Assembly: GCA_021776195.1 (NCBI GenBank)
Contig: JAJFGK010000072.1
Span: 1-44,520, forward strand
Reading direction: 5' to 3'
DNA length: 44,520 nt
DNA from: Kiloniellaceae bacterium
GTDB lineage: Bacteria > Pseudomonadota > Alphaproteobacteria > Kiloniellales > Kiloniellaceae
A model generated the notes under the pieces. That model saw nothing but the letters and a program-made list of their open reading frames with translations. It made no database searches and was not told the origin of the DNA. Position 1 is the first letter of the stretch, and the number at the start of each line of letters is the position of its first letter. The position numbers and the translations under genes are program-made. This document shows, in pieces, positions 9,857 to 18,644 of the stretch.

Positions 9857-9986
9857 GGTTTTTGCCTCGCTGGGTCGTCGTGGTGTCGCGATAAATAGCC
9901 ATAGCCGAATATTTTGCAAAGTTCGCCCTGGACGGCTGGTCACTTCCTCACCAATCTAGCGGCCAAAATCATGTCGGGAGAGGGTT

Positions 9987-10700
9987 ATGGCCGAACGGGT
10001 GCCACTGGCACTGTTGCCGGGACTGCTGAACACCGAGGCGCTCTGGGCGCACCAGATCGAGCATCTGTCGGACCTCGCCGACCCTTGGGTGGCAGATTTC
10101 ACGACCCAGGACTCCATCGCCGCGATGGCCCGCTCGGTACTGGAGGCCATGCCTGGGCGCTTCGCCTTGGCGGGCCTGTCCATGGGTGGCTATGTGGCGC
10201 TCGAAATCATGGCGACCGCGCCGGAGCGGATCGAACGGCTGGCTCTGCTGGATACCCGCGCCACCGGTGACGAGCCGCACGAACTGGCCCGCCGGCGCGG
10301 CCTGCTGGAGTTGGCGGAGAAGGGCGAATTCAAGGGCGTCACCCCTCGGCTGCTGCCGCTCTTCCTGCATGACTCCTGGCTCCAGGAGGACGCCGATCCG
10401 CGGGTCGCCGAAACCACCCTGGCCATGGGACGGGCTGTCGGCCGCGAGGCCTTCGCGCGTCAACAGCAGGCCATCATGGGCCGGCGCGACCAGACCGCCA
10501 ATCTGGCTTCCATCGCCTGTCCCACCCTGGTCCTCTGCGGCCGCCAGGACCAGCCGACCCCCCTGATCCGCCATGAGGAGATGGCGGCGGCGATACCGGA
10601 CGCGCGCCTGGTGGTGATCGAGGACTGCGGCCATCTGTCGCCTCTGGAGCGGCCCGGCGAAGTGACCGACGAAATGCGTGCCTGGCTGACGCAGGCGTAG
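9987..10700 (+). CDS. Alpha/beta-fold hydrolase heading the lyase-like operon
   Basis: This 237-aa alpha/beta hydrolase has the nucleophile elbow GLSMGG, a late CGRQDQPTP segment providing the acidic residue, and the catalytic-histidine motif EDCGHLSPLE. A ribosome binding site GGGAGAGGG precedes the ATG. Only 11 bases separate its stop from the GTG start of the first ammonia-lyase homolog, and the two lyase homologs overlap each other, so the three genes are surely one transcript. This suggests that it cleaves an ester, amide or thioester made or used by the lyase-like pair. It is unrelated in detail to the hydrolase at 3394. The substrate is unknown. Confidence 0.85.
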   Translation: MAERVPLALLPGLLNTEALWAHQIEHLSDLADPWVADFTTQDSIAAMARSVLEAMPGRFALAGLSMGGYVALEIMATAPERIERLALLDTRATGDEPHELARRRGLLELAEKGEFKGVTPRLLPLFLHDSWLQEDADPRVAETTLAMGRAVGREAFARQQQAIMGRRDQTANLASIACPTLVLCGRQDQPTPLIRHEEMAAAIPDARLVVIEDCGHLSPLERPGEVTDEMRAWLTQA

Positions 10701-10711
10701 GGGGAGAATCC

Positions 10712-12148
10712 GTGACAGTCGTTTTCGACCAGGCAGCCGATTTTACCCTCGAGGCGCTCGAGCGGGTCGCCCTGAAGGGCGAAGGATTGCGCTTTTCCAA
10801 GGCCGCCATGGCCCGTATCGCCGACTGGCACCGCGACTTTCACGACTTTCTGGCGCGCGACCCCAACCGCTTCATCTATGGCGTGACCAGCGGCTATGGG
10901 CCGGAGGCGAAGAAACTGCTCGGTCCTGCCGAACGAGCCGAGCGCGCCGCCCGTCAGATTCCCTACATCGGTCTTTCCTTCGGCGAGGGGTGCTGGCCCA
11001 AGAGCCACGTCCGGGCCATGTACTTTTCCCTGGCGGCCATGGCGATCCACGGCGGCGCGGCCCTGTCGCCCAAGCAGGCGCGGGCCATTGCCGCCGCGTT
11101 CAAGCGGCCGATCCCGGACATTCCGATGAGCGGCATGACCTCGCCCGGGGAAATGATGCCGCTGTTTTATCTGTCCCAGGCGATCCCCGAGCTGTTCGAT
11201 GGCACGGTCCAGGCCAGTGCCTGCAACGGCGCGGTCGGCTCGGTTGCGATCTCGGGCCTGCGTGCCCTGGCGGCGCGGCGGCGGCTCGTCCTGGCCGAGC
11301 AGGTCTTCGCCCTTTCCGCCGAGGCGATCCGTTGCCCGCTGGAGCATTTCGATCCCGCCTTGAAGGCGCTCTGGGGCGATCCTTACGAGGCCGAGGCGCT
11401 CGATGCCTTGAACCGCTGGTTGGCCGGAACCGACCGGGATGACCGGCGGCCCTTTCAGGCGCCTGTCAGCTACCGCATCCTGCCGCGGGTCCTGGGGCAG
11501 GGGCGCCGTGCCGTCGCCGCGCTGGAGACAGCCGTCGAGACGGCCCTGCAAGGCATGATCACCAACCCGGTCTTCGTTCCAAAGGACCGACCCGGTGGCG
11601 AGGCCACGCTCTCCAGCGGCGCCTTTCACGAAGCCTTGCCGTCCCAGGCGCTCGACAACGTCATGGCTACCTGGGTCGATCTGGCCGCCATCGCGCACCG
11701 CCAGGCGACCAAGCTGCACCGGGGCACGGTCTCGCACCTGCCGGATAAACTGCGCGCCGCGCCGGGCCGCTCCTCGACCGCCTACATGGAGTATGTTCCG
11801 GGCGATATGGTGGAGGAGATGCGACGGCTGGCGCAGCCGACCTTGCTGTCGCCGGGCGATCCCGGTTCCTCGGACCAGGACGATGTCAATTCGCCGGGCT
11901 TCATCGCCTGCCGCATGGAAGTAAAGGTGGCGGAGATCTTCGACCGGGTGCTGACCATCCTCGCGGTCACCGCAAGCCAGGCGCTGCAGCTCACCGATCG
12001 ATCCGCCCCGAAGGCCCTGCGCCCGTTGCTGAAGGGCTTGCGGCGCCACTTTCCCCCGGTCGAGGTGCGCCGCGAGTTGGGCATCGATGCCTGGGCTCTG
12101 TCACGTGTCTTGACCGCGCAGGCCGAAACCGGGGAGCGCCTGATATGA
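10712..12148 (+). CDS. HAL/PAL-fold ammonia-lyase homolog A, MIO triad degenerate
   Basis: This 478-aa protein has the histidine/phenylalanine ammonia-lyase fold. Family landmarks are the Tyr loop YGVTSGYG (56-63), the Asn-Gly of ACNGAVGS (Asn172), the arginine strand APVSYRILPRV (Arg255) and SSGAFHEA. However, the segment that should carry Ala-Ser-Gly, which cyclises to the electrophilic MIO cofactor, reads SGMTSPGEMMPL, giving Ser-Pro-Gly at 144-146. The Tyr280 position of HutH is Val252 and the Glu414 position is Asp390. Classical MIO chemistry therefore seems unlikely by this route. It starts with GTG after GGGGGAGA, and its last four bases overlap the ATG of homolog B. Family is clear from the motifs; activity is unknown. 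Confidence 0.8.
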   Translation: MTVVFDQAADFTLEALERVALKGEGLRFSKAAMARIADWHRDFHDFLARDPNRFIYGVTSGYGPEAKKLLGPAERAERAARQIPYIGLSFGEGCWPKSHVRAMYFSLAAMAIHGGAALSPKQARAIAAAFKRPIPDIPMSGMTSPGEMMPLFYLSQAIPELFDGTVQASACNGAVGSVAISGLRALAARRRLVLAEQVFALSAEAIRCPLEHFDPALKALWGDPYEAEALDALNRWLAGTDRDDRRPFQAPVSYRILPRVLGQGRRAVAALETAVETALQGMITNPVFVPKDRPGGEATLSSGAFHEALPSQALDNVMATWVDLAAIAHRQATKLHRGTVSHLPDKLRAAPGRSSTAYMEYVPGDMVEEMRRLAQPTLLSPGDPGSSDQDDVNSPGFIACRMEVKVAEIFDRVLTILAVTASQALQLTDRSAPKALRPLLKGLRRHFPPVEVRRELGIDAWALSRVLTAQAETGERLI

Positions 12149-13581
12149 CCGTCAGCCTGGACAGCCGCCGGGATTTCACCCTGGCCAATCTCAAGCGGGT
12201 CGCGGTCGATGGCGAGCCGCTGGTCATTGGAAAGAAGGGCGAAGCGGCGATGGCCGCGGCGCGGCGCTCCTTCATGGCCCTGCTCGACAGCGACCGCGGC
12301 CAGTTCATCTACGGCACGACCTCCGGTGCCGGGCAGAACGCCTCGCAACGGATCTCAGCCGCCGAACAGCGCAAGAAGGCGCAGCAAGGCCGGCGGGTTG
12401 CCGCCGGCGGCGGGTTCGGACCCGAACTGCTGCCCGAACGGGTGGTGCGCATGGTGATCTTCGCGCGTCTGGCGAACTACATCGAGGGCAACGCCAAGAC
12501 GCGGCCGGTCGAGGCCCAGCGTATCGCCAGCATGCTGACGCGACCCCTGCCGAAAGTGCCGCTCTCGGGCCAGGTCGGGGCCGGCGAGATTCTGCCCCTG
12601 TTCCATGTCATGAATGCCATGCCGGGCGGGGATGTCGAGGAGGCCGAGCCGATGGCCCGGGTCAATGGCTCGCCAGTCTCCACCGCGCTGCTCTGCGATG
12701 TCGCCCTGACCGCGGCGGTCCGTCTCGATTTGGCGGCACAGGTCTTCGCCCTGGCCATCGAGGCCTACCAGGCGCAGCTCGAGTTCGTCGACCCGGCCCT
12801 GGCCGGCTTTTGGGCCAGTCCGGCCGAAAAACGGGCGCTGAAGACCCTGAAGGGACTTCTGGCCGGTGTCCCCAAGGCCGGCCGCATGGCCTATCAGCCA
12901 CCGGTCAGTTTTCGCATCCTGCCTCGGGTACTGGGGGCCGGCTATCAGGCGCTCATGACCGCCGAGGAGACGGCGGCCATTTCCCTGGCCGCGGTGACCG
13001 ACAATCCGGTCTATGTCCTGCCCGACAAGGCGCATCCCCTGGGCCGCGCCATCTCCACGGGCGGCTATCACAATGCCCAGGCGACCCCAGCGATCGACAC
13101 CCTGAACGCTCGCTTCGCCGATCTCTGCACCCTGGCCGACCGCCAGACCTTTCGCCTCCAGTCGGCCGACCATCTGCCGGAGAACCTGGCGAAGCCGGGC
13201 CAGTTTTCCTGGGGTACGACCCTCCTGTCCTTCGTCCAGGTCGGCTACGGCGAAGAAGCCCGCCATGCCGCCGCGCGCACCTTTCTGCCGCCCAGCGAAG
13301 GCGGCGGCGTCGGCGGACAGAACGATGTTGCCATGCCAATCACGCTGGCCTACGGCAAGCACCGTACCGCCGCGCGCTGTCTGGAGTCGGCCCTCGCGAT
13401 CTTGGCCGCAAGCGCCAGCCAGGCGCTCTACGTCACCGACCGCAAAGCGCCTCGCAAACTGCGCGGACTATTGGAGCAGGTGAGGGATATCCTGCCGCCG
13501 GTCACCAAACGGGCCGGCCGCAATCTCGGCCGCGACCTGGGGCGGCTGCAGCAGCGATTCGCTGTCCTGGCCGGGCCATAG
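12145..13581 (+). CDS. HAL/PAL-fold ammonia-lyase homolog B, MIO triad degenerate
   Basis: This protein, also 478 aa, is a diverged paralog of the preceding one. Landmarks align at nearly identical positions: YGTTSGAG from Tyr56, RVNGSPVS with Asn174, PPVSFRILPRV with Arg257, STGGYHNA, and C-terminal SASQALYVTDRKAP. The MIO region reads SGQVGAGEILPL, so Ala-Ser-Gly is replaced by Gly-Ala-Gly at 145-147; the Tyr280 equivalent is Val254 and the Glu414 equivalent is Asn393. The ATGA overlap with homolog A suggests translational coupling and equal production, as for subunits of a heteromer. Family members are homotetramers whose active sites are built from several chains, so a mixed tetramer is attractive but is inference. 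Confidence 0.8.
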   Translation: MTVSLDSRRDFTLANLKRVAVDGEPLVIGKKGEAAMAAARRSFMALLDSDRGQFIYGTTSGAGQNASQRISAAEQRKKAQQGRRVAAGGGFGPELLPERVVRMVIFARLANYIEGNAKTRPVEAQRIASMLTRPLPKVPLSGQVGAGEILPLFHVMNAMPGGDVEEAEPMARVNGSPVSTALLCDVALTAAVRLDLAAQVFALAIEAYQAQLEFVDPALAGFWASPAEKRALKTLKGLLAGVPKAGRMAYQPPVSFRILPRVLGAGYQALMTAEETAAISLAAVTDNPVYVLPDKAHPLGRAISTGGYHNAQATPAIDTLNARFADLCTLADRQTFRLQSADHLPENLAKPGQFSWGTTLLSFVQVGYGEEARHAAARTFLPPSEGGGVGGQNDVAMPITLAYGKHRTAARCLESALAILAASASQALYVTDRKAPRKLRGLLEQVRDILPPVTKRAGRNLGRDLGRLQQRFAVLAGP

Positions 13582-13582
13582 G

Positions 13583-16282
13583 TCAAGTTGGCGCGAGGGA
13601 CTTCAGCGACAATCGAACGCGAATCAGCTCGGGCGATCCGGGGAGGTCGAGTTGTTCGAAGCCGAAGTCGTCGCTCAGTTTCAGCATGGGTTGGTTCTCC
13701 CGCAGAACGTCGCCATGGATCGCGCCGATCCCGTGGCTGCGGGCATAATCGAGAATGCGCTGCATCAGGTGATGGCCAAGTCCGCGGCCCGTCAAATCGC
13801 CACGGACGATGATCGCGAACTCCGCGGTCTCCTTGTCCGGATCGCAAGCCAGACGCACGACACCATAGATCTCGGTCTTGCCGGGAATACCGGGCTCGGT
13901 GAGAAGCAATGCCATTTCCCGGTCGTAGTCGATCTGGGTAAAGCGCGCGGCCGTGACGTGTGACAGGGCTTTCATCGGGGCGAGGAACCGAAGACGGACT
14001 TCCTCGGGCGTCAGCTTCGCGAAGGAGCGTTGCAGCGAGCGCTCGTCTTCTGGAACCACAGGACGGATCAGGAAAGACTGGCCATCCGGCAGTTCGACTG
14101 TTTCTTCCAGCGCCTTTGGATAGGGCCGGATGGCCAGCCGTTCTTCGCCCCGGCAGGTGGCGGTCTCGACGCGAATCCGGGCGTCGAGGGCGATCACGCC
14201 GCGGTCATCGGCAAGCAGCGGGTTGATGTCCAGTTCCTTGATCTCGGCGAAATCGATGATCAACTGAGAAAGCTTGATCAGGGTCAGTGCCAGCGTGTCG
14301 AGATCCACGGCGGGGAAACTGCGGTAGCCGGCCAGCAGCCGGGAGACACGGGTGCGGGAGATGGCCTCCTTGGCCAGTTGCATGGACAGCGGCGGCTGGA
14401 CAAAGGCGGTATCCTTGATCACCTCGACCGCGGTGCCGCCCTGCCCGAAGACCAGCAGAGGCCCGAACTGTGGGTCCTCCAGCATGCCAAGCAACAACTC
14501 ATATGCGCCGGGACGATGGATCATGGGCTGCAGTGTGAAACCGATTATTCGAGCGTCGGGCCGCGCCGCCAAAACCCGGTCTGACATGGCCTGCGCGGCC
14601 TCGCGAACCGCCTGGGCACCGGTCAGCTCCAGGGCCACGCCCCCGACGTCGCTCTTGTGCAGAATGTCGGGAGAGAGAATTTTGAGTGCGACCGGACCGT
14701 CCAGCTTGGCCGCCAGCACACCGGCTTCCTCGGCATCGGATGCAACATGCGTGGCCACCACGGGAATCTTGTAGGCCGCAAGGATGGCTTTGGCCTCCTG
14801 CTCGTTCAGCCATTCCCGGCCCTCTCCCAGGACCGTCTCGATGATGGATTTCGCCGCGTCGGTGTCGGGGGAAAATGCCTCCGGTATCGATGATGGCGTT
14901 TCGGTCAACTGCGCCTGGTTGCGTCGGTAGTTCACCAGATGCATGAAGGCGCGAATCGCCTGCGAGGGCGTGTCATAGGTCGGTATCTCATGGGCGGCGA
15001 AGAGTTCCCGCGAGGCACGCGCCTCGCTTTCACCGACCCAACTGGTCAGAAGCGAGACCCGCTGGCCCCTCGAGCGCGCCGCGATGGTCGCTCTGGCAGC
15101 ATCCAAGCTGGAGGCCACCGCGGTCGGGCAGTTCAGAACCAGTGCCGCATCGACCGCGGGATCCTGGAACAGGGCGTCCAGCGTATCTCGGTAGCGCTGA
15201 GCCGTGGCATCGCCGATGATGTCGATTGGATTGCCCCGCGACCAGGTGGCGGGAAGCACCTTGTCGAGCCTATTGATCGTCGTCCTCGACAGCGCGGCGA
15301 GCCGGCCGCCCTCGTCGATCAAGGCGTCGGTGGCCAGGACCCCGATGCCGCCGCCGTTGGTTACGATGGCCAGGCGGTCGCCGCCCGGCGCCGGGTTTCG
15401 GCCCAGCGTCTCGACGGCCTCGAACAACTCCTCCAGGCTGAAGACGCGCAGGATTCCAGCGCGTTTGATCGCCGTGTCATAGACGACATCCAAGCCGGCG
15501 AGCGCCCCGGTGTGAGAGGCCGCGGCGCGCGCGCCTTCCTCGTGGCGACCGGCCTTGACCATGATGACCGGCTTGGTTCGGGCGGCGGCGCGCCCGGCCG
15601 ACATGAACTTGCGGGCCTGGGTGATCGATTCGACGTAGAGCAGGATTGCCTTGGTGGTGCTGTCGTTGGCGAGATAGTCGAGCATGTCGCCAAAGTCGAC
15701 GTCCGCCATGGCGCCCAGGGAAACCAGGTGGGAAAAGCCGATCCCCCGGGCGGAGGCCCAATCGGCGACCGAGGCGACGATGGCCCCCGACTGGGTGACG
15801 AAGGCGAGGCCGCCCGGTTTCGGGGTCGTGCTGCCAAAGCCGGCGTTGAGGTTGATCCCCGGGATCGTGATGCCCAGGCAGTTGGGCCCGACAATTCGCA
15901 GGAGATGCGGGCGGGAAGCCTCGAGCATGGCCGCCCGCAACGCCTGGCCACGGGCATTGCCGCCTTCGCCGAACCCGGCGGTAATGACCACCGCGGCTTT
16001 GGTCCCGCGCCTGCCCAGTTCGTCGATGAGGCCGGGCAGCGTTTCCGGCGGTGTGGCGATGACAGCGAGATCGGGGGCCTGGGGCAGACTCGCCACATCG
16101 CGGTAGGTCCTGACACTGTGGATGTGATCGTGCTTTGGGTGGACCGGCATGATCGGTCCCTCGAACCCGCCGCGGAACAGGTTTTGCGCGAGAACCGAGC
16201 CGACCGACTGCGGGCGTTTGCTGGCCCCGATCAAGGCGATGGAGCTGGGCTTGAAGAGGAAATCGAGGTTGCGGATGCTCAT
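13583..16282 (-). CDS. ADP-forming acyl-CoA synthetase fused to GNAT acetyltransferase (Pat/Pka-like)
   Basis: This 899-aa fusion combines an NDP-forming acyl-CoA synthetase with a GNAT domain, the layout of protein lysine acetyltransferase Pat/PatZ. Residues about 1-130 form the CoA-binding domain (FKPSSIALIGAS), 150-460 the ligase domains including ASHTGALAG with His257, the phosphohistidine position of active synthetases, 480-700 the ATP-grasp domain (GPVALKILSPDILHKSDVGG), and 735-895 the GNAT domain (GRGLGHHLMQRILDYA). It may acetylate lysines, make acyl-CoA, or both; presence of the histidine leaves synthetase activity possible. The gene converges on lyase homolog B with one base between the stop codons, so the 3' ends may interfere. 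The start is the ATG preceded by AAGGGA. Confidence 0.88.
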   Translation of the reverse strand: MSIRNLDFLFKPSSIALIGASKRPQSVGSVLAQNLFRGGFEGPIMPVHPKHDHIHSVRTYRDVASLPQAPDLAVIATPPETLPGLIDELGRRGTKAAVVITAGFGEGGNARGQALRAAMLEASRPHLLRIVGPNCLGITIPGINLNAGFGSTTPKPGGLAFVTQSGAIVASVADWASARGIGFSHLVSLGAMADVDFGDMLDYLANDSTTKAILLYVESITQARKFMSAGRAAARTKPVIMVKAGRHEEGARAAASHTGALAGLDVVYDTAIKRAGILRVFSLEELFEAVETLGRNPAPGGDRLAIVTNGGGIGVLATDALIDEGGRLAALSRTTINRLDKVLPATWSRGNPIDIIGDATAQRYRDTLDALFQDPAVDAALVLNCPTAVASSLDAARATIAARSRGQRVSLLTSWVGESEARASRELFAAHEIPTYDTPSQAIRAFMHLVNYRRNQAQLTETPSSIPEAFSPDTDAAKSIIETVLGEGREWLNEQEAKAILAAYKIPVVATHVASDAEEAGVLAAKLDGPVALKILSPDILHKSDVGGVALELTGAQAVREAAQAMSDRVLAARPDARIIGFTLQPMIHRPGAYELLLGMLEDPQFGPLLVFGQGGTAVEVIKDTAFVQPPLSMQLAKEAISRTRVSRLLAGYRSFPAVDLDTLALTLIKLSQLIIDFAEIKELDINPLLADDRGVIALDARIRVETATCRGEERLAIRPYPKALEETVELPDGQSFLIRPVVPEDERSLQRSFAKLTPEEVRLRFLAPMKALSHVTAARFTQIDYDREMALLLTEPGIPGKTEIYGVVRLACDPDKETAEFAIIVRGDLTGRGLGHHLMQRILDYARSHGIGAIHGDVLRENQPMLKLSDDFGFEQLDLPGSPELIRVRLSLKSLAPT

Positions 16283-16465
16283 GCGGGTTCCCTTAGGCTC
16301 TCTCGCGAGGTGCGACGATGATCCGGATCAAGGAACATTGCATATTATCCAAGTTTTCTGGCGGGCCAATCGCCCGGGATGAGGGCGACCTGCCCCTGAC
16401 CGCATCTTGTCCGCGTTGACGAAACGTGATTTCGTTAGGCCTGCTGCGCCCGAAAGGAGGGACCT

Positions 16466-17560
16466 GTGGACCTGCCGGATTACGATGCCTCTGCCGCGAC
16501 CCGTCCGCGCGACATCGTCTCGCGCCATGACCTGAGCGTCGAGCGGCTCGACTTCGACGCCATCCCGGTGATCGACATCGGTGCGACCCGGGGCGGCGAT
16601 CCCGAGGGACTGCGGGCCGCCGCGCGGGAAATCTACGATGCCAGCGTCAATGTCGGGTTCCTCTACCTGACCAACCACGGCATTGCCGAAAGCGTCATTG
16701 CCGACGCGCTGGCTCAGATCGAGCTCTTCTTCGATCTGCCCGAGGAAACCAAGCTGAAGTACAACATCAACGACATCAAACGGCACCGCGGCTACGTTCC
16801 CACCGGGGCTTTGTCGGCGGATCCGACGATTGTCGACCAGCAGCAGGGCTACGAGGTCGGATTGGAACTGCCCGATGACGATCCCGACTACCTGGCCGGC
16901 TCGGCCCTTTTCGGCCCCAATGTCTGGCCCGAGGAACTGCCCGGGTTCCAAAGCGCGGTCTATCGCTACTATACCGAGGTCCTGGCCCTGGGCCACCGTA
17001 TCTTCCGGCTCTACGCATTGGGCTTGGGCCTGGAGGAGGACCATTTCGAGGCCGTCCTGACCAAGCCGATGGCCCAACTGCGCCTGATTTACTATCCAAC
17101 GACCGATCCGATGACCAAGCCCGAAGACGCGGTCGGCATCGGGCCGCACACCGACTACGAATCTTTTACAATTCTGTACCAGACGGAGGCGGGCCTGGAG
17201 GTTCAGAACCGCGGCGGTCAGTGGGTCGTGGCACCGCCGATCCCCGGCAGCTTCATTGTCAACATCGGCGACATGCTGCAGCGCTGGACCAACGACCTGT
17301 TCGTCTCCACGCCGCACCGGGTCATCAACCGCTCGGGACGAAAGCGCTATTCGCTGCCCTTCTTCCTGGGCACCGATCACGACTGCATCGTTCAGTGTCT
17401 GGACAACTGCGTCGACGCCGATCACCCACCGGCCTACCCGCCGACCCACTTTGGCTATTGGGTCGAGAACATGCACAGCTATTCCTATGCCTACCGCTGG
17501 GCCGAACGTGGCAAGCTGCCGGACCCGGAAGCCGCCGCCGCGAAGGCACTGGCAGAATGA
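16466..17560 (+). CDS. 2-oxoglutarate/Fe(II)-dependent oxygenase, isopenicillin N synthase-like
   Basis: This 364-aa cytosolic non-heme iron oxygenase couples decarboxylation of 2-oxoglutarate to hydroxylation or desaturation of a small molecule. It has the N-terminal DIOX_N-type region (IPVIDIG, VGFLYLTNHGI), then the double-stranded beta helix with iron ligands His228 and Asp230 in GPHTDYESFTIL and His284 in STPHRVIN, and the 2-oxoglutarate-binding Arg294-Tyr-Ser296. All catalytic residues are present. It starts with GTG behind a strong GAAAGGAGGG site. The helical protein gene follows 52 bases later on the same strand. The substrate is not known; the neighbouring lyase-like operon could be a metabolic partner, but it is on the other side of a convergent gene. 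Confidence 0.88.
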   Translation: MDLPDYDASAATRPRDIVSRHDLSVERLDFDAIPVIDIGATRGGDPEGLRAAAREIYDASVNVGFLYLTNHGIAESVIADALAQIELFFDLPEETKLKYNINDIKRHRGYVPTGALSADPTIVDQQQGYEVGLELPDDDPDYLAGSALFGPNVWPEELPGFQSAVYRYYTEVLALGHRIFRLYALGLGLEEDHFEAVLTKPMAQLRLIYYPTTDPMTKPEDAVGIGPHTDYESFTILYQTEAGLEVQNRGGQWVVAPPIPGSFIVNIGDMLQRWTNDLFVSTPHRVINRSGRKRYSLPFFLGTDHDCIVQCLDNCVDADHPPAYPPTHFGYWVENMHSYSYAYRWAERGKLPDPEAAAAKALAE

Positions 17561-17612
17561 GTTGATTTTGCGTAGTATTTTTCCCTCACGTCAGCAATAG
17601 GGACTCAGGATC

Positions 17613-18629
17613 ATGGCCGCCACCGACGAAATGTTCGAACCCAAAGAGGTCAAAAGGCTGGTGAAGCTGGCCAAGAAGCAGGAACTGAATTTTGCCTTCA
17701 ACAAGGGCATGAAGCCCGACGAGCACCTGCTGGCGCTGGACAAGCGCAAGGCCCCCAAGATCCTGGAGAAAATCTGCAAGCTTCAAGGCACGGGAAAGAA
17801 GGCGGCCTTCGGCACGGTGACCGCTGAAGGCAAGGAGATCACCTTCAAATGCGAAAAAGAAATCGCCGGCATGCGCAAGGCCATCATCCACCTTTTGAAG
17901 TCGATCAAGGAGCCGATGCAGGTCTTTCTGGTGGATGCGAACGGCAACCCCATTGACGATGCCGATGCCGATGACGACGACGAGGCCGCCATCGCGGCCG
18001 CTGGGGCGGCGGGCGAGGTCGACCCCGCCGAGGAAGAGTGGAACCGGCGCCACGAGAAGGCTCGTCTGGCGACGGCGAAGGTCCTGAAGGACGGGCTCGG
18101 GGATTCCGACAAGCTGCGCGCGGTTTTGTCCTTTGCCCAGGGCAAGGCCGAGACCGGCGATTTCGCGGCCGCGGTGAAGAGCCTCAATACACTGGAGAAA
18201 CTGCTCGTCGCGGCGGCCAAGGACAAAGCCGGCGGCAAGGGCGTGATTGCGGAGGGCATCGTCGAGAAGCGGAAGTTCCTGGTCACCCGCTGGCAAAAGG
18301 TGCCGGCCGAGGTCAAGGTGGAACTGGGTAAACTGAAGTCCGCGATAGCGGTTAACGTGCCTGATGAGAATCCCGAAGAACTCTGTGGGGCCATCGAAGC
18401 TTCGCTCGACGAACTGATCGACGAAATTCAAACCGCCGTCGACGAATCGATCGGCGCCGGCGACGCGGGCTATGCCACGGCCCTGAAGACCATCGAACAG
18501 CAAAAACAGAAGGTTCAGCAGCACAAGATGGTGCAGCTGCTGAAACAAAACCCGCTTGTTCCGGGCGAGACCTTTGAGACCGCGGTCTTTACGGCGCTTG
18601 ACGAGGTGCGCGACGCCCTGGCCGCTTGA
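17613..18629 (+). CDS. Helical protein of unknown function, partner of the HExxH cluster
   Basis: This 338-aa protein is not recognised as a named family. The N-terminal part (1-110) is a basic mixed domain (VKLAKKQELNFAFNKGMKP, KAAFGTVTAEGKEITFKCEK). Residues about 113-135 form a very acidic linker (DDADADDDDEAA), and the rest is helical. The C-terminal half contains GDFAAAVKSLNTLEKLL, which resembles a recurring motif of the 1097-aa protein next door (NDFVTAAALLVQID) and of the protein at 37964 (GDYGSALAGLNEAEN). It lacks a signal peptide and membrane segments. It converges with the CpXC gene. It could be a chaperone, loading factor or structural partner of the large protein; this is inferred from context and the shared motif. 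Confidence 0.65.
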   Translation: MAATDEMFEPKEVKRLVKLAKKQELNFAFNKGMKPDEHLLALDKRKAPKILEKICKLQGTGKKAAFGTVTAEGKEITFKCEKEIAGMRKAIIHLLKSIKEPMQVFLVDANGNPIDDADADDDDEAAIAAAGAAGEVDPAEEEWNRRHEKARLATAKVLKDGLGDSDKLRAVLSFAQGKAETGDFAAAVKSLNTLEKLLVAAAKDKAGGKGVIAEGIVEKRKFLVTRWQKVPAEVKVELGKLKSAIAVNVPDENPEELCGAIEASLDELIDEIQTAVDESIGAGDAGYATALKTIEQQKQKVQQHKMVQLLKQNPLVPGETFETAVFTALDEVRDALAA

Positions 18630-18644
18630 GCCATCGCCGCGCGG

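Noticed and set aside
10460..12049. Minus-strand open frame of 529 codons across lyase homolog A
   Set aside because: Shadow of a gene with recognisable family motifs; its sequence is Arg/Gly/Gln-rich without domain.
14939..16321. Plus-strand open frame of 460 codons across the acyl-CoA synthetase/GNAT gene
   Set aside because: Antisense shadow; the true gene is shown by CoA-binding, ATP-grasp and GNAT motifs.
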